Below are positions 7,849-15,076 of a stretch of 64,000 nucleotides of DNA, one piece after another. The stretch is from Chloroflexota bacterium. GTDB taxonomy: Bacteria; Chloroflexota; Anaerolineae; J036; Brachytrichaceae. The DNA lies in NCBI GenBank assembly GCA_025354985.1, contig JANXLU010000010.1:62001-126000 (forward strand), in the 5' to 3' direction. Position 1 is the stretch's first letter, and each line of letters opens with the position of its first letter. Both the position numbers and the translations under genes were made by a program. The notes beneath the pieces were generated by a model, which did not search any database, had not been told where the DNA came from, and worked only from the letters and a program-made list of their open reading frames with translations.

Positions 7849-9618
7849 ATGAAGCGCCTTACCGTCCATTCCGATTTTGAAAACGTGCCCGCACGGTTGT
7901 TGCTGGAGCGCGTGTTTACCTACATGCACATCTACCGCTGGCGCTTTTATGCCAGCCTGGCAATCTCCGTGCTTGGGATAGTGGTGCTGAGCAACCTTGC
8001 GCCTTTGGTGGACCGCGCCATCATCGACAATCACATCGCCACCGGCAACCGCGAAGGCTTTGTCCCGCTGTTAATTTTGGCGCTGCTGCTACATGTGATT
8101 ACCCAGGTTGCCCTGGGTGGGCGCTCGATATTGGTTGGTCGCGTTGGTCATTCCATCGGCTGGGATATGCGCCGTGAGCTTTTCCAGCATGTGCACCGTC
8201 TTTCATTTTCGTTTTACGACAGCGTGCCGGTTGGCAGCATCATGACCCGCTTTCTAAGTGATCTCAGCACGATCGGCGAGTTTGTGGCCTGGCAACTGGC
8301 TGGATTTATCAATGACTGCATGGTGGCAATCGTCGTGGTCGTTCTCATGTTCGTGGTCGATTGGCAGCTGGCGCTGGTGGTTTTGGTAACGCTACCGGCG
8401 TTAGTTGGTCTTGGTGTGGTGCTGCGCCCGCGGATTCATGATGGATGGGAACTGGTGCGCACTGCGGGCAGTGAACTTAATGTGTTTCTGGCCGAAAACA
8501 TCAGCGGCATGCGCGTTATCCAGGCATTTGTGCGCCAAAACGTCAACAAAGTCGAGTTTCGCAGGCGCAACGCCGTGGTTGTCAAGCACTACATGGACGT
8601 CATGAGGCTGCAGGCCTGGTTCCCCCCGATGGTGGAGCTAACCCGCGCCGCCGGGTTGTGCGCCATGTTGTATGTAGCCAGCCAGCAGCTTGGTGTTCGC
8701 CCGACGCTTTCGGTGGGGGTGCTGGTAGCATTCACCACCTACATAAACAATTTGTGGACGCCGATCAACACGATTACAAATATGTATGTCGTGTTGCAAT
8801 CGACGCTGACATCCGCTCAACGAGCGTTTGCGGTGCTCGATACCCAACCCGTTGTGGATGATGCGCCTGCCGCGGGCGAGATTGGGACCATCCAGGGCGA
8901 CGTCCTCTTGGATCATGTCAGCTTTGGTTATGATCCGGCGCGACCCGTGCTGCATGACGTCAACCTGCACATTGCACCGGGTGAGATGGTGGCCTTCGTC
9001 GGTCACACGGGCAGCGGCAAGACCACCATCGCCGCGCTGGTCAGTCGGTTCTACGATGTCACTGCAGGTGGCGTGTTTATCGATGGGGTGGATGTCCGCT
9101 CGGTGACCCAGCACAGTCTCCGTTCTCACATGGGCACGGTGCAGCAGGAGCCATTCATCTTTGGCGACACAATCGCCAATAACATTCGTTATGGCCGACC
9201 CGATGCCAGCATGGACGAAGTGATCGCAGCAGCCAGGACGGCCAATGTGCATGATTTTGTCATGCAACTTGAGGACGGCTATGAAACCCAATGTAAGGAG
9301 CGCGGGTCACAGTTTTCCCAGGGGCAACGCCAGCTGCTGTCCATCGCCCGGGCCATTCTTGCCAACCCGCGCATTCTGATTTTGGATGAGGCCACCAGCG
9401 CGGTCGACACAAACACCGAGGTGCTGATTCAGCAGGCGTTGGAACGGCTGCTCGCGGGGCGAACCAGCATTATCATTGCCCACCGCCTGAGCACCATTCG
9501 TCGCGCCAATCAAATTTTTGTGATGGATTCGGGCCGGCTGGTCGAGCACGGCACGCACGATGCGCTGCTATCCGCACACGGCGCTTATGCGCGACTGGTG
9601 GCCGCACAACGGGCATGA
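7849..9618 (+). CDS. ABC exporter half-transporter, catalytically competent partner (TM288-like)
   Basis: A 589-residue half-transporter with a six-helix membrane domain and a nucleotide-binding domain: Walker A GHTGSGKTT, Walker B LILDEATSAVD with Glu514 intact, and an altered signature FSQGQRQ. The altered signature pairs with the degenerate Walker B of the preceding protein to form the inactive site, while the LSGGQ of the partner faces this Glu. The same division is known from TM287/288. The two genes are 34 nt apart and surely make one heterodimeric exporter in the cytoplasmic membrane. Confidence 0.93.
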   Translation: MKRLTVHSDFENVPARLLLERVFTYMHIYRWRFYASLAISVLGIVVLSNLAPLVDRAIIDNHIATGNREGFVPLLILALLLHVITQVALGGRSILVGRVGHSIGWDMRRELFQHVHRLSFSFYDSVPVGSIMTRFLSDLSTIGEFVAWQLAGFINDCMVAIVVVVLMFVVDWQLALVVLVTLPALVGLGVVLRPRIHDGWELVRTAGSELNVFLAENISGMRVIQAFVRQNVNKVEFRRRNAVVVKHYMDVMRLQAWFPPMVELTRAAGLCAMLYVASQQLGVRPTLSVGVLVAFTTYINNLWTPINTITNMYVVLQSTLTSAQRAFAVLDTQPVVDDAPAAGEIGTIQGDVLLDHVSFGYDPARPVLHDVNLHIAPGEMVAFVGHTGSGKTTIAALVSRFYDVTAGGVFIDGVDVRSVTQHSLRSHMGTVQQEPFIFGDTIANNIRYGRPDASMDEVIAAARTANVHDFVMQLEDGYETQCKERGSQFSQGQRQLLSIARAILANPRILILDEATSAVDTNTEVLIQQALERLLAGRTSIIIAHRLSTIRRANQIFVMDSGRLVEHGTHDALLSAHGAYARLVAAQRA

Positions 9619-9624
9619 AGTAGC

Positions 9625-9666
9625 AAAAAACGGAGCGGCATCAAAAGCGTCGACCTACTCCGCTCC
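9625..9666 (-). terminator. Intrinsic terminator of the DUF362 gene
   Basis: On the minus strand GGAGCGG (9666-9660) and CCGCTCC (9638-9632) form a perfect 7-bp stem round a 21-nt loop, followed by GTTTTTTG. The stem begins inside the end of the DUF362 coding region, so the stop codon lies in the loop. It separates this gene from the convergent ABC exporter operon. Confidence 0.7.
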
Positions 9667-10788
9667 AACCGTCGCCGGCATGTCATAGGCCCGTGATGGC
9701 TGGCTTGACGTGCCGGAGGTAAACAACCGATCAATGCGATACAGTGCCGCATGCACCGTGCGATACCAGAGACTGGTGCTGGTGGGGGTAAAGCGGGGGT
9801 CCTGCGCTTCGGCCAGCGTGTGCGAAAAGAAGCGGCTGACTTTGTACCACTCCTCGCCAATATCCATGAGCTTGACAAAAATTGGTTTCACGTTGGTCCA
9901 GGGGTGCCAGGGGGTCATGTCTCCCACCCGCGTAATCGCGATTTGCCCCCACATAGCGTGACCCTTTTGGATGACAAAATTGCTCATGGGCGAAATCTGC
10001 ATCTTTTCACCCTGCACCCAATCAATCGCAAAAATATTCGCGCTTGCAAAGATCGTATGCGTTGGGTTCGGGTCGGCATCGCGGACGTGACCGGTCAGAC
10101 CGTCACCGCTCATCCACGCGTCCATAAAGCCAAAGTTTGCCGGGATGCAATTGGCGCTTAGAACCGCGGCATCGCTAAATTCAATGTTTGCGCCGCGCCT
10201 GCTGCCATGATAGTAGTGCATCTTGTCCCACATTGGCAGGCACCCATACAGGTTTTTGATTGTGCCGGTGTAATAGCACTGCCAGTGGGTCTTGTTTTTG
10301 GCGAAACTGATGCGATAGTCCGCCTCAAGCCACACCCGCCCGGCCACATGCATGCCCAGCAATCCACCGTAATCAAACTTCACATGATCCTCAGTCAGGC
10401 TGTGCACGCTATACCCTTGTTGGCTGTAGCCAACCATGTCGGCCACCGCACCCACGCGGCGGCCGCTGTAAGAATAGTTGTAGACATTTTCGGCCTCGAC
10501 CACGGTAAATTGCTCGAACCCCTGATCTCGCATTTTTGCGATCAGATATTCGACCATCACAGGATCGGTATAGGTTGGCGAGTCCGACTCGCGCGTGGCG
10601 GCCGTCATAATATTTGGCTTGATGCTGATCTTGTATTCGGTCTTCGTCTTGCCGCTGGCCTGCCAGGTGCTCAGCAGGTTGGCAATGAAGCCGGATTGAT
10701 CGATGGCATTTTGCAGTGCTTCAAATTTATCGGCTCCGGTGCACAAAACCACCGTGGCATCTTTCGAGTAAATGGGATGATTCGCCAT
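9655..10788 (-). CDS. DUF362 domain protein
   Basis: A 377-residue protein with the DUF362 pattern: KPNIMTA near residue 58, TDPVMVEYLIAKMRDQGF, the ADYRISFAKNKTH block, then GTIKNLYGCLP. Many DUF362 proteins carry ferredoxin domains, but there is none here. The function of the family is not established. I set the start at the ATG at 10788 because TACCAT (10800-10795) lies 6 nt upstream, which predicts a leaderless transcript; the ORF upstream of it has no other signal. The gene is monocistronic, with a terminator at its end. Confidence 0.8.
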   Translation of the reverse strand: MANHPIYSKDATVVLCTGADKFEALQNAIDQSGFIANLLSTWQASGKTKTEYKISIKPNIMTAATRESDSPTYTDPVMVEYLIAKMRDQGFEQFTVVEAENVYNYSYSGRRVGAVADMVGYSQQGYSVHSLTEDHVKFDYGGLLGMHVAGRVWLEADYRISFAKNKTHWQCYYTGTIKNLYGCLPMWDKMHYYHGSRRGANIEFSDAAVLSANCIPANFGFMDAWMSGDGLTGHVRDADPNPTHTIFASANIFAIDWVQGEKMQISPMSNFVIQKGHAMWGQIAITRVGDMTPWHPWTNVKPIFVKLMDIGEEWYKVSRFFSHTLAEAQDPRFTPTSTSLWYRTVHAALYRIDRLFTSGTSSQPSRAYDMPATVGAE

Positions 10789-10891
10789 GATCAAATGGTA
10801 GCACTTGCCCACGTTACCTCAGAATTCCAATTCGGCATGATAATACTCTTACAACCGCAAACATTCACGCGGTGGCTCAAGGAGACACGTA

Positions 10892-11884
10892 ATGGCAGTC
10901 AGCATTGGCTTTGGAATTTTCCTCGGGGTGGTTTTGTTCCTGATCCGCACACTCCTACCCAGTTTGTTCACCGTCAATCAAAACGAGCGCGCGGTGATGA
11001 CAAGCTTTGGCAAGGCGCAGCGCATCGGCGACCGGACCACCCAGGATGACCCGATCGCGGAATACTTGCGACCCGAAGAACGCGAGCGCTATGTCTATCC
11101 ACAGGTGCGCGTCATTCAACCCGGAGGGCCGTATGTCAAAATGCCCTGGCAGCGGGTCTTCAAAGTGCCCATCAGCATCCAGACTGTGAGCCTGGCCTAT
11201 GACGCCGAAAACCCGGCCCTAAACCAAAATGGCACCGTGCTTGAAGCCGTGACCAAGGACCAACTCAACACAGAGCTCAAGGGCCAAATTCGCTTCAAGG
11301 TGAGTGAAAGCAACATGTACGCCTACCTGTTCGGAATCAAAAATCCCATCGTGCACATCATGGGTTACTTTCATTCAATTTTGCGCGAGCGCATCGCCAA
11401 CTTCGAAGCGCCGCAGCGCACCGGTCTGGACGCGGCGCAGCCAACCGATGCGACCACGACCGCCGGCATTTCAATCAACGACTTGCGCAAAAACCTGCGC
11501 GACATCAACGAGCACATGGACGTCGAGTGCGCGTCTTCCGCCGCCCGCTATGGCGTGGTGCTGGATGCCTCTCTGATCACCGCGATCGATCCACCTCCCG
11601 AAGTCGAAAATGCCCTTGCAGCGATTAACACCGCCTATAACCAGGTCAGCAGTGACATATCCGTGGCCCAGGCGGCTGCAGATCAGAAGCTGGTGCAAAG
11701 CAAGCGCGCGGTTGAAATCGAAACACTTAAGGCACAGGCTGAAACCGAGCCGCTCATGGCACTGGCCCAGCAGCTCACCACCCTGCGCAACAGTGGAACC
11801 GAGGCGCTTGAAACCTATCTGCGTTATGTGCGCCTTGGCCTTTATGCCAATGCGCAAAAGGCCATCACGGAGGTGAAGCAATGA
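10892..11884 (+). CDS. SPFH/Band 7 membrane protein 1
   Basis: A 330-residue protein with one N-terminal membrane helix (VSIGFGIFLGVVLFLIRTLL) followed by an SPFH/prohibitin domain that starts FTVNQNERAVMTSFGKA. A coiled-coil helix follows (residues about 245-310, VAQAAADQKLVQSKRAVEIETLKAQAETE), which in the HflK/HflC/stomatin family builds large ring assemblies on the membrane. A strong Shine-Dalgarno AAGGAG precedes the ATG. It overlaps the second SPFH gene by 4 nt (ATGA), like hflK-hflC, so a hetero-oligomer is likely. The role is probably membrane microdomain or protease control, by analogy only. Confidence 0.85.
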   Translation: MAVSIGFGIFLGVVLFLIRTLLPSLFTVNQNERAVMTSFGKAQRIGDRTTQDDPIAEYLRPEERERYVYPQVRVIQPGGPYVKMPWQRVFKVPISIQTVSLAYDAENPALNQNGTVLEAVTKDQLNTELKGQIRFKVSESNMYAYLFGIKNPIVHIMGYFHSILRERIANFEAPQRTGLDAAQPTDATTTAGISINDLRKNLRDINEHMDVECASSAARYGVVLDASLITAIDPPPEVENALAAINTAYNQVSSDISVAQAAADQKLVQSKRAVEIETLKAQAETEPLMALAQQLTTLRNSGTEALETYLRYVRLGLYANAQKAITEVKQ

Positions 11885-12807
11885 TTCAGCTATTTACAGG
11901 TCTTTTCGGCAGCTTTGGCCTCGCGGCCTTTTTCCCAACGCTCATCTTCACGTTTCTATTCCTGACTGTTGGATGGGCCATTCTCAAAGCGCTTTTCCGC
12001 ATCCTTGGGTTGTATGCAATCGTGCCCGAGCGACGCGCGTTTGTCTACGTGCTGTTTGGCAAGGTGATCGGCGTGATCGATCAGCCCGGGCTGCACCTGT
12101 TGCCCACCAAGCTCGGTGTTAATGCCTTTCTTGTGAACTGGCTGGGCTCGGTGCGACAGGTCGATCTCCGGCTCGACCAGCAATATCTGCGCAACTCGCC
12201 GGTGAACTCCGAGGAGGGTGCCCCCATGGGCATCGGCATTTGGTATGAAATGTTCGTTAGCGAGCCCTCATCGTTCCTGTTCAAAAATGCCGATCCACGC
12301 GGATCGCTGGCCGCCAACGTCAGCAATGCCAGCGTGCGCACCCTTAGCAACATGCCCCTCGCCAATATGTTGGAGGAGCGCCATCGCATGAGCCAGTTGG
12401 TGCGGAACGAAGTAACCGCCCATTCGGCCGATTGGGGTTACAAGCTGGGCAGCGTCTATGTGCGCAAGGTGCAATTCCGCGACGAGGTGATGAAGAAGGG
12501 CATTGAGAACAAGGTCGTGAACCGTCTGCGCCAGGTCACCGCCGCCATCCGCCAGACCGGAACGAACCAGGTCAACGTAATCACCAGCACGGCAGATCGC
12601 CAGGCCAGCATCGAGTTCGGCAAAGCTGCGGCCATCCGTCCCCAGATCGTTGGCGCCACGCTCCAGAAAATCAGCGAAGACCCGGCCGTGGCCCGAACCC
12701 TGTTTGAGGCGTTGGAAACACAGCGCTTGATCGAAAGCAAGGCCGGTATTACCCTGATTCCAGCAGGTGCCGGCATTCTGCCCCAATTGCTGGCAAGTAA
12801 CAAGTAA
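11881..12807 (+). CDS. SPFH/Band 7 membrane protein 2
   Basis: A 308-residue protein with an N-terminal hydrophobic segment (residues about 10-45), then an SPFH domain starting YAIVPERRAFVYVLFGKVIGVIDQPGLHLLP, shown here only to mark residues 45-75. The C-terminal part contains the RLIESKAGITLIPAG block typical of the family. It is translationally coupled to the preceding SPFH gene by an ATGA overlap. No metalloprotease or NfeD gene is adjacent, so partner proteins must lie elsewhere. Confidence 0.83.
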   Translation: MIQLFTGLFGSFGLAAFFPTLIFTFLFLTVGWAILKALFRILGLYAIVPERRAFVYVLFGKVIGVIDQPGLHLLPTKLGVNAFLVNWLGSVRQVDLRLDQQYLRNSPVNSEEGAPMGIGIWYEMFVSEPSSFLFKNADPRGSLAANVSNASVRTLSNMPLANMLEERHRMSQLVRNEVTAHSADWGYKLGSVYVRKVQFRDEVMKKGIENKVVNRLRQVTAAIRQTGTNQVNVITSTADRQASIEFGKAAAIRPQIVGATLQKISEDPAVARTLFEALETQRLIESKAGITLIPAGAGILPQLLASNK

Positions 12808-12813
12808 GCAAGC

Positions 12814-12861
12814 CGGGGCGGGCAGCAGGAATCCAACGATGGACTTCTGCTGCCCGCCCCG
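12814..12861 (+). terminator. Perfect 15-bp hairpin after the SPFH operon
   Basis: CGGGGCGGGCAGCAG at 12814-12828 pairs perfectly with CTGCTGCCCGCCCCG at 12847-12861 round an 18-nt loop, 6 nt after the second SPFH stop codon. No T-run follows, so it is either a Rho-independent terminator of the no-U type or an mRNA-stabilising 3' structure. Confidence 0.6.
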
Positions 12862-12966
12862 TTCCTGAACGCCAAATTTAAGACCGGGATGCGGACCGGA
12901 GCACTCTTCCCCGGTAATGATCAGGAAACGCTGCTGAACTAAACTTGCGGTGAAGCGAGGTTCACA

Positions 12967-13839
12967 ATGACGTTGGCAGCAGACTGGAAGGCGATGAAGG
13001 CAACCTATGAAACAAATGCCGGCAAAAAAAAGCCGGGGGCGGGCATGTTTGCGCGCGCATCCGGGCTTGAACCGGTTCTTATTGCATTTGATGCCGCGAT
13101 AGCCAGCCAGGACATCGCCAAAGCCGAGGCTCAAATGCAAAAGTTTGCCGTTGTTGGCGCCGAATATGTCAAAGTGCTGGTGTCTGAAAGAGCACGTGAA
13201 ACCGATCTTGCGATCAAGACCGAACTGCAGCGGCTCACCGATGGCATAGGCACCCTTTCCAGCCGCGCAACAAACGCGCACGCGGTTCTTGCGCGCAGCT
13301 TTTTTGATCTTAATTCAGTAAACGGCAAGAAGCTTTTTAGCGGTCTTGAGAAAATGACATGGCACACCAATGCTCAAGTCAAGAAGTGGATAAACACCAG
13401 CGCGATGACCTTGAATCCGGTGACCGGTGTCAAGGATCCGGCGTTGGTGGCCGCACAGAGCAATGTCAAGCAAGCCACCGTGCAGTTTGATGCCGTGGCC
13501 AAAAAGATTCAAGCCTATAAGGGCAAAAAGATTACCAAAGCCGAGTTCGAGCAAAAACTCCAACCCCTGCTCGATCAGTTGTCCGACATTTTTCGCATGA
13601 GTGACACCGGTTTTATGAACAGCCTGGTTGTGGCGGGCGGAAACAAAATCGAAGTGTTCAAGCGTGATCTGGCCAAAATGCCAGCGGGCGTTGCCAAGGG
13701 CAATTCCCAGAGCAGGCTTGCGGAGTACCAGCTGTTCTTTACCAGCCTGGGTCCCATTAACATTGCCAACCAGCTGGCGCTAAACAATGAGATCGGCGTG
13801 GCTCAAAACGCCCTGATCGACTGGGTCCACGACCAATAA
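12967..13839 (+). CDS. Helical protein of unknown function
   Basis: I do not recognise this 290-residue protein. It has no signal peptide or membrane segment, is rich in Lys, Ala and Gln, and is predicted mostly helical, with amphipathic stretches such as QSNVKQATVQFDAVAKKIQAY and KAEFEQKLQPLLDQLSDIF. This suggests coiled coils or a helical bundle. An AGCGAGG element 6 nt before the ATG can serve as ribosome binding site. It lies 160 bp after the SPFH pair in the same direction, and although the strong hairpin separates them, a link to the SPFH complex is possible. Confidence 0.7.
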   Translation: MTLAADWKAMKATYETNAGKKKPGAGMFARASGLEPVLIAFDAAIASQDIAKAEAQMQKFAVVGAEYVKVLVSERARETDLAIKTELQRLTDGIGTLSSRATNAHAVLARSFFDLNSVNGKKLFSGLEKMTWHTNAQVKKWINTSAMTLNPVTGVKDPALVAAQSNVKQATVQFDAVAKKIQAYKGKKITKAEFEQKLQPLLDQLSDIFRMSDTGFMNSLVVAGGNKIEVFKRDLAKMPAGVAKGNSQSRLAEYQLFFTSLGPINIANQLALNNEIGVAQNALIDWVHDQ

Positions 13840-13912
13840 TCCGTGGGTCGTTGCAATCCGGCGGGCGCCCATAAACGCCAACCTCGGACCCCCTTCTATA
13901 ATTTCCACTGCG

Positions 13913-15076
13913 ATGTTGGAGGAAGCGGCGTTCCACGATGAATTGGCGCAGGCGCTAAGACACCTGGGAGCGTTGGATGTGCTTGGCAACCTGCCGCTAT
14001 CCAGCAGTATCGCCGGCACGCACGACTCGGCGATTGCCCGGGGTACCGCAACCCGGCAGGTGATTGTCGAGGCCATCGATCGGCTAAAGCCTGCAGGGCC
14101 GATAAATTTGGACAGCCCGGATTGGCGCATACACACCATCCTGCATGAACGCTATGTATTGCATCATTCGCCGGGCCAGCTGGAACGTCAATTAAACCTC
14201 GGAGACCGACAAGTACGGCGGGAACACAAGCGGGCGGTCGCAGTTCTTGCGGCCTTGCTCGCATCGCAGGTCGACCCGAGCACACCGCAAAGCGGTTCAA
14301 CTACGAGCCAGCGTGAATCGGTTCGCGAGGCGGTGCATCGCCTGCAACCCGCACCCCGTTTGTTTGGCCTGCGCGATCTGTTTTCCGATGTGGTCGGGGT
14401 GGCATCTACGGTAACAGGTGACGCCGACGTGCCTGCTTGGGTGACGCATCCACCGGATGTAACCGTTTTTGCGGATCGCGGGATATTGAGTCAGTTGCTG
14501 TTAAAGATGATCTTGCCCCATCAGGGCCCGGGCAACGGCGGTACCCTATTGAGTGCTCACCTTCATGGTGAGGCTGTGCGCCTGAAGGTGTCCGGATCCG
14601 GACTGCAAGCCGAAGGCGTGGACTATCAATTAATGCACATGCTCGGCGAAGCGCTGGGAACCACGTTGGTGATTACACCCGACGGTTCGCTGGCCGAGTT
14701 TGCCCTGCCGGTTGGGGGGCCACTCCATTCGGTGCTCGTGATTGATGATGAACCCATGGCGGTTGAATTGCTGCGAAGCTATTTGGCTGGCACCGAATTT
14801 GACGTTACATTTGAAGTGGCGCCCGAAGCAGCCGTGCAAACCGCGCTTGCCAAGGTGCCGGATGTCATCGTGCTTGACGTCATGATGCCTGCCATGGATG
14901 GCTGGGCGCTGTTGCAACGACTGCGCGCGATCCCGGCCACGCGCGAAGTGCCGATCATTGTTTACTCCATCCTTGATGAATCGTCCCTTGCCGAAGCGCT
15001 GGGCGCCACGCGATTTCTAAGGAAGCCCATCGGCAGGTTGGAATGGCTAAATATTTTGCGAGCTACCATTCGTTGA
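13913..15076 (+). CDS. Response regulator with N-terminal HTH-like region and degenerate ATPase-like region
   Basis: A 387-residue protein. Residues 70-120 (ILHERYVLHHSPGQLERQLN, then LGDRQVRREHKRAVAVL) resemble the sigma-like helix-turn-helix found in Chloroflexi regulators. Residues about 165-270 look like a shrunken HATPase fold without N, G1 or G2 boxes. Residues 278-387 form a complete receiver domain: acidic pair IDDE, phosphoacceptor Asp322 (VLDVMMP), Lys371 (FLRKPI). TATAAT lies 10 nt before the ATG, so the leader is very short. The gene is convergent with a hybrid histidine kinase and overlaps its end by 30 nt; the two may form a pair. It is not a standard regulator, as the receiver is at the C-terminus. 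Confidence 0.78.
   Translation: MLEEAAFHDELAQALRHLGALDVLGNLPLSSSIAGTHDSAIARGTATRQVIVEAIDRLKPAGPINLDSPDWRIHTILHERYVLHHSPGQLERQLNLGDRQVRREHKRAVAVLAALLASQVDPSTPQSGSTTSQRESVREAVHRLQPAPRLFGLRDLFSDVVGVASTVTGDADVPAWVTHPPDVTVFADRGILSQLLLKMILPHQGPGNGGTLLSAHLHGEAVRLKVSGSGLQAEGVDYQLMHMLGEALGTTLVITPDGSLAEFALPVGGPLHSVLVIDDEPMAVELLRSYLAGTEFDVTFEVAPEAAVQTALAKVPDVIVLDVMMPAMDGWALLQRLRAIPATREVPIIVYSILDESSLAEALGATRFLRKPIGRLEWLNILRATIR

Noticed and set aside
12268-13281. 337-codon minus-strand frame
   Set aside because: It is antisense to the second SPFH gene and the helical protein, both with better start signals and family motifs.
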